Shown here in pieces: positions 1-11,462 of a stretch of 64,000 nucleotides of DNA. Under the pieces are notes generated by a model. That model did no database searches. It was not told where the DNA came from and saw nothing but the letters and a program-made list of their open reading frames with translations. Made by a program: the position numbers and the translations under genes. This DNA is from Pegea sp. RAD2-039 (lineage: Eukaryota; Chordata; Thaliacea; Salpida; Salpidae): positions 1 through 64,000 of the forward strand of contig JAQGEQ010000284.1 in the NCBI GenBank assembly GCA_034620365.1, read 5' to 3'. How positions within the stretch are numbered: position 1 is the first letter of the stretch; every line of letters begins with the position of its first letter.

Positions 1-900
1 CTCCTTTTTAGCTTTTCTATGTGAATCACTAAGTGTTTTTTTGACCTGCATATTCCAACACAAACTTCCTATGAGTTATAAGGAAGTCTTTTTCCAGCAC
101 CACCTCTACATCAAGACTTTTCTTGAAAAACAGATTTATTCTTCTGTATTATTTCTTCCACAAATTGAGGTTGACTTTGCAAAACTTATCAATCCTGCAA
201 CTTTTCAATGACTGAGCCATCTCTAGTTTAATTTTATTTTGAGCTTTAGGAATCTTGAAGTTCCGAGCAACCTTTCTATTTACAAAGCTCTTCGACAATA
301 TGCTATCAATAAGAGTCGTAAATACTTTGCCTGCAGTAGACATATTCACCATTAAATGGTTCAATTCCAAGGAAAATTGATCAAACGTCAGTATCTAATG
401 GCTTTGGCTAGTCATTGCAACTCTTTTGATTTTTTGTCTTCCTGATTTTTATAAATGGTTGTTTCTTAGGAGACCTATTCTGAAGATGACACACTCGACT
501 ATAGTGTCTCTTCTACCAGTATTTGAAACATATGCTCAAACCAGCTCATCATTTATTAAACTTATGATCCTTGTTTCACATTTTAAACAAATTCCTTTCA
601 TGGCTGCTACAGCCAGTTCTGCTTGGTGGTCCTCCTTAATTTCCCAATAATTTCACTTCATTTAACACACGTGCCAGCTCCCAAGTAATGGTTGTTCGGC
701 CGGGTATTTTCCAGTTTCAGGCTTATGTGAGAATATTAAAGTCACAGTTTTTAGCTAGACATCAAAGCGCACCAGAAGTCTTTTACAGCTTAGTTTAATT
801 CCTACTTTTCTGTCTGTAGTAGATGGCGTGCAAATATTTCGTTTGGATTTCTTAGATACAACTGTTGCTTCGTTGCTTCATATTCTACATAATTAAAATT
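1..900 (-). pseudogene. Decayed unknown protein-coding gene (unit 1 copy, partial)
   Basis: Minus-strand coding relic also present near 18.9-20.3, 36.8-38.2 and 54.2-55.7 kb. The best open piece here (149-370) encodes a lysine-rich segment with MVNMSTAGKVFTT followed by basic helical-looking sequence. Upstream in the same strand sits a segment with AELAVAAMKGICLKCETRI, separated by stop codons. I do not recognise the family. Conserved protein-like sequence across copies, with stops inside it, argues for an old gene now broken. The left part runs off the window. Confidence 0.55.
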
Positions 901-1971
901 GGTTTCTAAGTGTATCCATTTTTTATATGAAAAAATTTGTTACAGTAAAAAATCTAGATATTCTTTTTAAGTATAATTTTATTCAAATCTCTATTAAGGA
1001 TAGCAAACAAATATCTTAACCGTTCCTAATCTTAACTATACTAAGCTCCAATAACGCCAAAACAACAGGCAACTATTTACTCAACAATAAATTATAATTG
1101 TTTAAATAAGTTGTAATGATATGGACTCTTTTTATATAGCTTGATTGAAATTATATTAAGGGACTAATCATACAGATAAGTAAACTAACGATACGCGCTA
1201 CTTACAGCCAGCATATGGAATTTAACAGTTTACGTCATCAGCACAGTATTTCACTGTTATACCACATATATGCAGATGGCAGTAGTTATTTTGCGTTCCT
1301 TTACAACTATAAAGAAGTCTACACGTATACAAAATTGGTCTATGTACTAGATAAAATCTGAACTTATAACTTTTTCTCGTCAACCTGCTGCACATTCTAC
1401 AAGCCTAAATTCAATCATTGGAATTATTACTCCATAAATATCTTTGATGTCAAGACTTTGGCTTTGACCTTTTCATTGCACCCTTTCATCTGACTTTGAA
1501 TTGCAGAATTTTGTTTCTATAATCTTTGCAAAATCCACTAATCTTCTTAACCTTATTGCATTGACCTTTAATTCTAAGAATTCATACTTCCTTATCAACT
1601 TCTTTAAGTTATACCTGCGTCCAAAAACGACAAAACTCTCAAATTATTATTAGCATTTTTCAATTCGAAAGCTTAAATCTAGCCACAAAATGCTTTTACA
1701 AATTATTATCGAAATTCAACAATAAAATGGTTTATTTGATTATTCAAAACTACAGAAGAGTACAAAGTTAAAACGCAACTAAAATATAACAATATCACGA
1801 TAACTGATTATATTTCATGGCTTATATCCCAGGGAAAATTGTGTTTTTTTTAAGGTTTTGTAAAGGTAAAGTTAAAGTAATTTTAACAATTTAATTTTAA
1901 CTCTATTTGCTTTAACTAATATGAAAAAATCAATCACAACTAATTGAACTATTATGAAAACGTTAAATTGT

Positions 1972-2838
1972 TTATAAGGTATTGATAAAATAAGGATGTT
2001 CAAGAGCTACATCTGCAGTTATCCTTTTATCAGGATTACAAACAACCAGTTTAGATAAAAGGTCATGACCAACTCTACACAGGTTTGGTGCAAGTGATGA
2101 CCAGCTAGAATTAAATTGATATGTAGGAAACAGTTTGTACTTAGGAAGATTTTCAACACCAGGCCAAGAATTGATAGTAGGAGTTCCTAAGACACGAAAT
2201 ATGTGACTTAATTGATCATCTTCATCAACACCAGGAAACAAAGGAGATCCAACATTTGATGTTTCAGCAAAGATACAACCAGCACTCCAAATATCAACAG
2301 TGGTTGTGTACTTTGTAGCTCCAAATAGTACATCAGGTGGTCTGTACCATAAGGAAACTACTGTAGATGTAAATATTAGGTCATGATCTTCCATGGACTT
2401 CGCACTTCCAAAATCAGCAATCTTTAAATCGCCATTTTTATTGATTAATAAATTTGAAGGTTTTAAGTCGCAATGTAAAAGCCCGCTACTATGACAAAAC
2501 TCTAAACCTTTTAACAACTGAAGCATTATTGAACGTGTAACGGCAGGTTCTATTGGTAATACACAGGTTCGAAAATACTTTCTCAAATCTTGTTTAATAT
2601 ATTCAAAAACTAAAACCATTTTTGTTTCATTCTGAATCACTTCGTTTAATTTGACAATATTTTCATGTTTAAGTTCTTGTAGGAAAAGAATTTCACGCAA
2701 AAGTGAACCAGGAATCCCTTCTTTAGTAAATTGAACTTCCTTTAAAGCAACTCTTTCACCAGTTTCCTTGTTCTTTGCTTTGTAGACGGTTCCATATGCT
2801 CCTTTGCCAACCTTCTTAAGTTTTTTATACTTTTTCAT
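1972..2838 (-). CDS. CDK5-like protein kinase, divergent copy with HRD changed to HCD (unit 1)
   Basis: A single uninterrupted reading frame of 288 residues covers a whole kinase domain, about the usual length of a minimal CDK. Visible motifs: glycine loop GKGAYG (11-16), VALK lysine (33), cyclin-helix equivalent PGSLLRE, DFG, and the CDK5-type segment WYRPPDVLFGA followed by PLFPG and DDQL. I start at the internal Met of MKKYKKL because the unit 2 copy begins exactly there; the frame is open further upstream to 2925. Oddities: the catalytic-loop HRD reads HCD (a C-to-T change at a CpG relative to the sister copies), and the activation segment after DFG is SAKSMEDHDLI where the others have MARSTGVPVQ. 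Asp and Lys are kept, so some activity is possible, but this copy may be a degraded or pseudokinase version. No introns, so the family looks like an amplified retrocopy. Confidence 0.85.
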   Translation of the reverse strand: MKKYKKLKKVGKGAYGTVYKAKNKETGERVALKEVQFTKEGIPGSLLREILFLQELKHENIVKLNEVIQNETKMVLVFEYIKQDLRKYFRTCVLPIEPAVTRSIMLQLLKGLEFCHSSGLLHCDLKPSNLLINKNGDLKIADFGSAKSMEDHDLIFTSTVVSLWYRPPDVLFGATKYTTTVDIWSAGCIFAETSNVGSPLFPGVDEDDQLSHIFRVLGTPTINSWPGVENLPKYKLFPTYQFNSSWSSLAPNLCRVGHDLLSKLVVCNPDKRITADVALEHPYFINTL

Positions 2839-2925
2839 GTTTAAAAACTTTATGAGTAAGTCTGTTTTATAAAATAGTCTAAAGCACAATTCAAATTTCC
2901 AAAGTTGTGTATAAGCACAATTCAC

Positions 2926-4270
2926 AAATTGATATTTTTATAGTAGTTCAATAAAAATGCTGCCTAATGAAAACATATTTTTAGAAATAATCAACTTTAG
3001 AAATATATAATAAAACAAAACTATAAAAGACAATTTTCCTGAAAGATATTATATGTCTAAAAATCGAAATAAAAGAAGTTCAATTGTTTCTTTTTATAAT
3101 TGAATAAAATTGTGCATGCACACTACTACTAAATAGACCAAGATATTAGTATTTTATTGTAACAAAAGTAGCTTTTATAGGAAATAAGTTATTATTATAA
3201 CAACTGAAGAGTAACTTTTGCAGCTTATTTGAATCACTTTAGTGCGACGAAAAGATTTCTAAAATGAAAAAACAAAATAGATGATTAAACCATGAAAACA
3301 ACTTACAACTAAAATTGAAGATTTAATCGATGGTTTCTGCTTTAGTTTTACAAATTTCACTTTTTATAATCTTGTATATTTATTGATATTTTCCCTTGGA
3401 ATTTTCTGGTAATTAACGATTGATAAAGTATTTCAAGATTATTTATTTTGATTTTTGTTTCATTATTTATTTTTGAACTATTTAAAACAACACTCTTAAT
3501 CAGTTAGGTAATTAAAATGACATCAAATGCAAGTAAATATCTTAAACGATCTTAAAAAACATAAAATCTTATAAAATTAATGTTATATACACTCAATACT
3601 TAAAACTGAAAGTAGTTAAGGTAATAGCCATAGATAAGAAAAAAGAAAATAGTTTATTAGATATAATGAATGGCAACTTTTAAAACGCTTGATACAAACT
3701 TACATATTATAGAATATAACTAATTACAAAACACAGTTTGAAACGTCTTGCTTTTATTATCATATACTTAAAACTCTTATAAACTCATAAATTTCTTTAA
3801 ACCAAAACTGTTAAATTAAGTATATTTGACACAAGAAAACATTAGTTAAATAAAAGTTAGTAAAGAGAATTAGTGTAACTGTACAGGCCAACATAATAGT
3901 AGTCGATGAATTTGTAAAACTTTTGAAGTATATTTATGTAAAATAATTGATTAGGTTTATGTACAGTAAACGTATAGTTTCAAAAGTTGTAAAAGTTGAT
4001 TTCTCTGGTATAAACTCGAAAATACGAAAAAATAATGATTATATCGATGTTTATAATGATTTTTTGAAACTATTCTAAAATCTTATATCATTTAGAAGTA
4101 TATTCTAAGTGAAATATTTTTTTTAAACATGATATTACTAACAAGGCCTACTACGCCCTAGAACGGCTAGGTTTAAATTGCTATGAATTATGATTTATAA
4201 AACAAACTTTTGGCTTCAACATTCAATCTTTTGTCTGTTGATTGGTAAAAAAGTGACGTTAATCTATAGT
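2926..4270. other. AT-rich spacer upstream of kinase (unit 1)
   Basis: About 1.3 kb upstream of the kinase (which reads leftwards), so it should include its promoter. I see no gene, RNA or mobile-element signature. The sequence is conserved at 22260-23650, 40186-41520 and, split by the LINE, 57650-63560. Its conservation reflects duplication and is not evidence of function. Confidence 0.5.
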
Positions 4271-4289
4271 TGAAAATGGAATATATTTG

Positions 4290-4800
4290 TATAGATATTT
4301 TTAAAACATTTCAAGAACAAACAAAAAGTCGAACGAATGATAATTTTGTAAATCAATTTTAAGTTCTAAGATGATTTTCATATAGAGATAACATGACTTT
4401 CCACATTAAATACAAACAAAACTTTCCTACTTTTCGTCTGTAATGCCAATTTTGGTTTGTAAATAACAATTCTGATTTAAAGATTTTTGCAAATCTTGCA
4501 TTGCAGGGTTTCCTTTTTTTTTATATATGTATAAATGCGAAGGAGGGTGCCTAAAGAGAGCACATCTCACTAACACACATTCTCAGGAGTTTTTTATGGT
4601 TTTTCTCAGGAGTTTTATATGTCTCCACCTGGGGTCGAATCCGGTACTTCCTAGCTAGGTGTAGTAAAGGCTTCGCCACCAAGCAGGACGATTGGTGGAT
4701 TGTATATTTATTTCAGTTAAAGTGGAGTTTTTGTCGGAAACTTTTACCATATTGGTGACAAACAAATTCTTTATGTCTAACTAGGCTCACAGACATATAC
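4290..4800 (-). pseudogene. C2H2 zinc-finger gene relic, copy 1, split by a SINE
   Basis: Read on the minus strand, the sequence left and right of the SINE gives remnants of zinc fingers: HQYGKSFRQ to the right of the SINE, then CNARFAKIF and a distant CLYLMWKV...HLRT-like stretch to its left. Spacing and phrases resemble the intact three-finger gene at 17560, suggesting a dead relative in the opposite orientation. Cysteines and histidines are missing and stops occur. A cleaner version of the first finger is readable at 24050-24190. Confidence 0.45.
4513..4689 (-). mobile_element. tRNA-derived SINE with a CR1-LINE 3' tail
   Basis: Insertion of about 177 bp, absent from the matching place at about 5700, 24075 and 42310. 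On the minus strand it starts with a tRNA-like head: an A-box match TGGCGAAGCC (complement of 4669-4678) and a B-box-like GGATTCGACCCC (complement of 4631-4642), the two 26 nt apart. The body then ends with a tail (about 4590 to 4525) nearly identical to the 3' end of the LINE at 62700-62757, including the GTGC/GCAC hairpin. That is the standard design of a SINE using a LINE's reverse transcriptase. Sharing of the LINE tail is seen directly; Pol III transcription is inferred. An 11-12 bp repeat CTCAGGAGTTTT occurs twice in the linker (4582 and 4606 region). No clear target-site duplication. Confidence 0.65.
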
Positions 4801-5489
4801 AAATGCAACGATTAGGAGTGAATGAAAAAGTGTGTCGAGATAAGGACATTTTTAATAGCAGTAAAGATTTAGTTAGATTACAATATATAGTTTTGCGGAA
4901 GATGTCAATAGTTATTGTAAGCATCAAATAATCAAATATGTTAGGAGATGTTGCAGGTTTAACTAAGAATCAAGACTTTACGTAGTATGTTCGCAATTAC
5001 CAAGAGCGGTTTCGTATCTTGATTAGTTTATAGTAATTCTTAAAGAACTTCTAGAAATATTTTATTGATTTTCCGAATTTGCCAACTGCAATCAGAAGTA
5101 TGTTGGTTTTTACTTTCCTCATTCTTCACATTGTTATTTGTAGATCCTTGTATTTGGACTTCTTCTCAAACTCCTTGACACCCAAGACGTAGTTACTTGG
5201 TACTGCAACGGCATTTTGTGAGCATATTTTGTTGGTTTTATTTCTAAAACTAAGATTTGGTCTGTTAGTGCTTAATTCTCGGTGTGTATTGATGCCAAAT
5301 TTCAATTTTTTTATAAATTTTAAGCATTTGAAATATTTACAAATGTACCAGTGAAGGTATTTGCCTTCTTTGTTATGGTGTTGGAAGGATTTTGTTCCTG
5401 TTATTTCTTTAAAGGAAAAAAATTAAAATTAGTTTCTGTAAACCTATAGCAACACAACAGATTAGGTCCTAGCAGAAATATTAGATATT

Positions 5490-5810
5490 TTTTAACACAT
5501 TTCAAGAACAAACAAAAAGTCGAACGAATGATAATGTTTTAAAATCTAATTTAAGCTCAAATGATTTTCATATAGAGATAACATGACTTCCCACATTAAA
5601 TACAAACAAGACCTTTCTGCTTTTTGTCGATAATGCCAATTTTGGTTTGTAAATAATCATTCTGATTTAAAGATATTTGGAAAGCTTGCATTGTAGGGTT
5701 TTATTCTGGCGGACTGTATATTTATTTCAGTTAAAGTGGAGTTTTTATCGGAAGCTTTTACCATATTGATGACAAACAAATTCTTTATGTCTAATTAGGC
5801 TCACAGACAT
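5490..5810 (-). pseudogene. C2H2 zinc-finger gene relic, copy 2 (unit 1)
   Basis: Second tandem copy of the minus-strand zinc-finger relic described at 4290, without the SINE. It is the empty-site reference within the same unit (about 5700). Finger cysteines are degenerate and the frame is broken. Confidence 0.4.
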
Positions 5811-6414
5811 ATACAAATGCAGTGATTAGGAGTGAATAAAATGGTTCGTCGAGATAAGGAAATATTTAATAGCAGTGAAGATTTAGTTAGATTAAAATAT
5901 ATAGTTTTGCAGAAGATGTCAATAGTTATTGTAAGCAATAAATAATCAAATATGTTAGGAGATGTTACATGTTTAACTAAGTATCAAGACTTTACATAGT
6001 ATGTGTGCAATTCCCAACGGCGGTATTTCTTGAGTTTCAGCGTCTTGATTAGTTTATAGTAATTTATTAAATCACTTCCAGAAATATTTTGTTGTTTTCT
6101 GAATGTGCCAACTGCAACGAGAAGTATGTTGGGTTTTACTTTCCAGATTTTCCAGATTTTTATTTGTAGATCCTTGTATAATGACTTCTTCTCAAACTCC
6201 TTGATACTTACGACTAAGTTATTTGTTACTGCAACGGCATTTAAACAGCATATTTTGTTGGTTTTATTTCATTAAAGTTGACAACAGTTTACTTGTTGCT
6301 AACATACTTTATGCAATAAACCATAATAGTTTCTTTTAGTTTTGTACTGATATCAAATTTTTACTATAATTCTATGTAATTGTTTAGTATTATATGCTTT
6401 GAAGACTATTGAAA

Positions 6415-6540
6415 TGCCATGTGTTACATCTTTACCTTTGTATATTTTTAAATTAATAGATGTTATTAGTGAGAATTTGTATTAGCGAAAGGTGCTCTCA
6501 TCAAGCACCCTCATTCACATTTATTGTAATAAGCAAACAA
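6415..6540 (+). mobile_element. CR1-type LINE 3' tail fragment
   Basis: Plus-strand fragment matching the last 60 bp or so of the intact LINE (62698-62757), with a perfect 6-bp stem GGTGCT (6491-6496) / AGCACC (6504-6509), then TTATTGTAATAA and an A-rich tail. The preceding 60 bp differ from the intact LINE 3' UTR, pointing to a related subfamily. The same fragment is seen at 63895-63970, while units 2 and 3 have lost it in a deletion. Confidence 0.65.
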
Positions 6541-6584
6541 GAAGCTGGTACAATATTTCTAACTATCTTATTTAATATTAGGTT

Positions 6585-9195
6585 TCCTTCATAATAGTCT
6601 CGTAAATGTGGCCCGAACAGATTTGATGCTTTTAATATCACCAACTTCATATGGCATCCATGTACTGACATTATATTCAAGAATTAGACGTACGTACAAT
6701 TTTAAAAGATTGATAGAAAAGTATGAATCTTTAGAATTGAAACTCTTTTTAATAATGTAGACAAGGTTGATTCATTTTCCGAAGAATTTGGAAACATATT
6801 TATGCCATTGAAGTCTGATGATAGTGTAATGCCATGGTCTAGAACCAAAAATATTTGTTAAGTAATAACTCAATTGATGGAATAATGGTTCAAAGAATCT
6901 GCAGCTGGATTATGAGATAAAGTTAGAGGTTCAGACTTTGTGGGTTGGATTCTAAGCTTCCTGTTCATAGACCAGTCTTATACAGTGTGTAGTGGAGTTT
7001 GCAGTTGTGAAAGATTGTAAGGATTACAAAATAGTATCTCAATGTAATCTGAATACACAAACACACTGACATCATCTACTGCTATTAGTCTTCTGATGAG
7101 ATCTTCATTAAAAGATAAAAGGAAGGGACTCAAAACGGATCACTGAGGAACACCACTGGTGGTTTGACTAAACGTGGATACATATTTTTCTAGACGAGTT
7201 CGCTTGATTCTACTTGATAAGTAATCTTCAATCCAGTTTAAGATAAAGCTGTTATCTAAAATTTTAATACAGTAATAAGCTTGCTGTGTGGCACAGAATC
7301 AAACGCTTTGGCAAAATTGAGATATATGAAGTCAGAAGGAGTGTTACTTTCACAACGTGCTGTAATCTCATTAAGAAAAGTGAGATGTTGAGTCAGGGAA
7401 AATCTCTGTTTCACAAAACCATGCTGGGTATCAGATATTAGATAATGCTCCATCAAATGATTGGTCATATGATTGTGAATGATATGTTGTTCACTTCTGA
7501 AGATAACTGAAGTCAGTGAAACTTGTCTGTTGTTTCTTGGACCCTTTTTATAAATTGAAGTAATAATAACTTTATTCCAAATTTGTGGAACTTTTCCTCT
7601 ACTCAGAGAGATGTTAAAGAGTAGCGATAAGGGTAGTGATAAGGAGGAAGTACTTTTTCTTAAAAACCAATCTGGGATCTGACCAGGCATGTTGGAAACT
7701 GGTGATTTTTAAGAAGAAATAGCCTTAGATACCATAGCGACTATTATGTCAAGATATGACTTAGATACATTTGTAAGAATGTCGAAGTAGGAAATAGAAA
7801 GAGTATTGCCATCTTCGGTAATAAAAACGATATTAAATTGATTGTTTAGCAATTCAACTTTTTTCTGGTTTCATCACAAGCAGGTTGCTGTTATCGAGTA
7901 TGGGAGGTATATGAGATCTCGCCTTAAGATTTTAATTTATGAAGCCAATTAACGTTTTCGTTTTAGGTGAAAATATGACTACACTTTCTCTTACTAAATA
8001 AAACTAGAAATAAATTTCTTGTAAACTATACAAAGATCTTTGTACAGAGATTTAATGGAAGGGTGTGTTTTAGTTTGTCTTTATAAAAGGTTGTTTAAAT
8101 GTTGTAATCTCCTTAGAAGTTTGGGAAATTTTGTTTTTTTGTTAACTTCATAAAAAAGTATGAATTTTTCGACTGAATCCTTAACAATGTTAGTAAACCT
8201 TAAGTAAATATTATTGATGTCTCCGGAAGAGTTGAAAACAGAAATCTAGTCAACACCTGAAAGAACCTTGTTTACATGGTGATAAATTCAACGACAAAAA
8301 TTCCTTTTGCTTGAAGTCTTAACGATTATAGGAAAAGTTAGATAAGATTGAATTCAATCATGCTATGATTGCATGTCGGGACAAAATGTTCTGTTTGATC
8401 AACGTACATAATGTTCTCATCTTTTGATGTGATAACACGATCCAAAGTATTACCACTAACTTGAGTTGGAAAACTAAACATCTGAGTAGGTTATTGGCAT
8501 CGAGGAGCTTACAAAGGTATGACTTAGAATTCCTCAATTAGTATTGTCGCTATCCAAGTTAAACGATATTCGCTTAAATGCTAAACTAGGGTTATTCCAA
8601 TTAATTTTACTAAAATCAAAATCACCTAAAATCTATAACTCAGTACACGCAACACTCTTCAGAGCCTTCAATAAAGCCTTAACAGTGACCCATCATTAGT
8701 TGTAGAGGGTGGTATGTAGGTACAAATAAAACAAGAAAATTTGTTCTTTTAGTGATGCAAACCGAAAGCGATAATCTCAAACCTGGCGAATCAATGGCAT
8801 CGATCTTAGTTTTAGAGATCATGTGTGCATGTGATGGTTAGTAAATTACAGAAAAACCGCCGCCTCTATCACACAGTCTATCACAACACATAACACAAAA
8901 AAGATTACCGTCAAACAGAAAAGAATCAGGATACAACGGTTTCAACCAAGTTTCAGAAATAAAAACAACTGTTAAATCTTTAGAATGTAAAATTGCTATC
9001 AGTTGGAAAATGTTGTTAATAATCCGCCGGGCGTTGAAGAACATACCTAACATAATAGAAGAATTATCTTATTGACGCTTTTGAGATATGTTGGTAGGCT
9101 TTTGTAAACTGAGATCTAGGGCTGGAAGGATGATACTCAGAATTGTGTGCGGAGACAGTTTAAGAGAAGAAGATCCAGTAATTATTTGCCACTTC
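6585..9195 (-). mobile_element. Decayed CR1-type LINE ORF2 fragment (unit 1)
   Basis: Inactive minus-strand copy of the same family as the intact LINE at 58263. It begins with the ORF2 start region (about 9190; 5' truncated), with endonuclease sequence NARRIINNIFQL and ISETWLKP at 8838-9053. Reverse-transcriptase sequence follows at 7256-7690 (KVIITSIYKKGPRNNRQ, NFAKAFDSVPH), and it ends near 6585 before the true 3' end. Frameshifts and stops are frequent, so no product is expected. It corresponds roughly to intact-LINE positions 59590-62240. Confidence 0.85.
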
Positions 9196-9237
9196 CGTTT
9201 TTTAAACAAAAGTTTTATTTTATTTTTGAAATATTTT

Positions 9238-10395
9238 TTTATCGAATCGAAGTACTTGATGATGCCACTTGCGAGGCGGTCGACAAATACAATTAGCTCA
9301 CGAAGGCTTGTGTTTGGTCCTATTGAATTTCATCTACCTTGTCGTAAGTTGAAAGGATGTCAAAGTGTTTGATCAACTCGAAGTACTTTGGAAGGTTGCT
9401 TATGAGATGCTCGATAGAAATTGACAACTAAAAATTATTGAGTTTGTCCTTTTTGAAAGATCATTTACTTTCTATGAATTTGGCAACCTGCCCAGGTGCC
9501 TGATTGAGCCAAAATACTCAACCATACTGCTTGCAAGCCAGTGAACTAATAAAATCCAGTAAAGAAAGCTTGTATTATGGTTTGTTAAAACATGCATTTA
9601 CTTTATCAAAAATTAAAACCTGACAAGGCGTTTGATTATGTTCAAAGTACTTGAGAAAGTAAATTTAAGTAATTATCGAAAGTCAAAATAAATTGTACTT
9701 TTTCTAAATCAATTCTTCATCTTCTTAACAGCTTGAATTTTTGTTTATTGTTTACTAAAATATATAGAAAACTTTAATAGAAAAATTACTTTAACGTTTC
9801 TGGTAATCTACTAATAATAAAAGTGAAAACTAATTTGAAACAAAAGTTTTTTATTTTCCTTAAAAATTACAAAAATATACTGATTGTGAGACATGTTACT
9901 TACAACTTGTTTACTTTTTTGAAGTTCTTTTATTACTATTAAAACAAACTAATCCAAAAATAGTAGACTTTAAGTAAGTCATAATAAGGAAGAAATAGCT
10001 GCATTACAAGTAATCCAGGAAATGATTTCATCGTAGACATAAAAGAACAATTAATTCTGAAGGATTGCTAAATACAATCTAATTCTTGATCAGAACTCAG
10101 TTTACAACCATATTTTTTGCAACTGTAGCTCAACTTAATATTTGATTGAAACACTGATTGAAAAACGCTAGCAGTAAGTCTCTTTAGGTCAAATATACTT
10201 TTAAACCAAAAAACTAGGAGATTTTACTTTAATTTGAATTATTTTTATCGAACCAAAGTACTTGATAAAGCTGCTGGCTAGGCGGTCAACAAAAATAATC
10301 GACTCACGAAGGCTTGTTGTTGTTTTTTTAAAAAGTCATCTGTCTTGTTGCAAATGAAAAGATGTAAAATTGTATGATCAATTAGAGGTACATTA
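9238..10395. repeat. Recurring short motif around TCGAAGTACTTGA (at least six diverged copies)
   Basis: A motif of about 23 bp, roughly TTTGAT-N-A-CTCGAAGTACTTTG, recurs near 9238, 9367, 9497, 9629, 10250 and 10371. The segments 9238-9395 and 10245-10395 also align with each other over about 150 bp. On the minus strand several copies read as KYFELIKHF, KYFDSIKKYF and KYFEHNQ, so these may be relics of a repeat-containing coding region. The unit copies at 27190-28350 and 44580-45760 show the same pattern. The rest of 9200-11360 shows no gene I can support. Confidence 0.4.
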
Positions 10396-11368
10396 ATAGG
10401 TTGGTTATTATTTCAGGCAAACAAGAAACTTTTAATGTGGAATTCTAAATATGTAATATATTTTTGACTTTTAGGTATCAAAACAATAAAATTTTCGTAG
10501 TTGTATAATCTGCAGCTAAAAACTGTTCCTTGGAATAACAATTTAGAAAAATAATTTTTTTAAGACTTAATATAAGTTTACATAAAAGTGAGTAGATAAT
10601 AATGCAAAATTTAATTTAAATTTACCAATCTGAAAATTTAAAAAACAAAATAATTATTTTCTAGTTGAAGTTATAGCATAAATAAATTAAAACAAAAGTT
10701 TACTTAAGAAGAAAAGTAGCTGGATAACTGTTAGCTAGTAAAAGTATTTAAGTGATGAATATCTAGTTGAAATTCTTTATCCAATAAAACAAAAATTTGT
10801 AACTGAATGAAAAGCTTTCTTTTTTAATAGAACGAAAAAAGTTTAATTGTAACCTTAGATAGAAACGTTTAAAATTTTGACTATTTGAAACTTGTAAGAC
10901 TTTGTACAAAATCTGTTTGAAAATATCAAACTCAAGAATCTTTATCCACGGCAAAAAAAATTTTTAATTTATAATTTTAAATATGAAATATATGCTGGCT
11001 TGTTAGATATTAAAATAGTAAAATTTGACGCTGATGTAACTATGAATAAAAAATTTGACAAAAGTACGTCTGGTCGTCTGAGTTACAATAAAGGAAAAGT
11101 TCTGTAAAAGTGATCTTAATTCTTTATGATTACTCTTTTATTTTTAATCTTAGATTGTTAATAATCGTTTCGTTTGAACAGAACTTGCTTATTATTAGAC
11201 AAAAAAGTGTAATAAACTGAATTAACATTCATTTCTAACTAACTAGAAACAAACAAGATATGATTTGATGATTAAAATAAAACTTAAACCGATAAAAAAC
11301 TTTTTTATAATTTGCAAACTATGAAACAAATAAAAAAAATGAAAACATTCATATATGAGCAATTTGAT

Positions 11369-11374
11369 TTTATT
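11369..11374 (-). promoter_or_regulatory. Candidate poly(A) signal AATAAA for the Kelch gene (unit 1)
   Basis: AATAAA on the minus strand about 90 bp past the Kelch stop codon. The equivalent hexamers are at 29324-29329 and 46718-46723, equally placed in all three genes. Confidence 0.5.
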
Positions 11375-11462
11375 CTAAATGTTTTTGAAGCAAATAAACA
11401 TGACCTCAAAAGCAGCTTTTTACTTAAAATAAACATCACAGCAGTCTACTACTAAAAATTCT

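Larger units (their letters stand above)
4295..6270. repeat. Unit-1-specific tandem duplication (~1 kb, diverged)
   Basis: Sequence from about 4295 to 5270 recurs from about 5490 to 6270, for example the stretches beginning TTTCAAGAACAAACAAAAAG near 4308 and 5499 and the region around TACTGCAACGGCAT near 5200 and 6228. Units 2 and 3 have only one version (24040-24590, 42095-42870). The SINE sits only in the first copy, so it either came after the duplication or was never copied. About 200 bp between the copies (5275-5485) has no match I can see. Confidence 0.75.

Noticed and set aside
426-650. Plus-strand frame of 74 codons, repeated at 19809, 37689 and 55084
   Set aside because: It lies opposite the minus-strand decayed gene, whose frame explains the conservation better across a longer distance.
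2839-2925. N-terminal extension of the kinase (also 40099-40185 and 57594-57644)
   Set aside because: Unit 2 has no such extension, and the CDK family starts at the internal Met; treated as 5' UTR.
6415-9195. Twin-primed (5' inverted) LINE insertion formed by the plus-strand tail next to the minus-strand fragment
   Set aside because: In twin priming the A-rich tail ends the element; here the tail lies between the two parts and belongs to a different subfamily, so two separate insertions are simpler.
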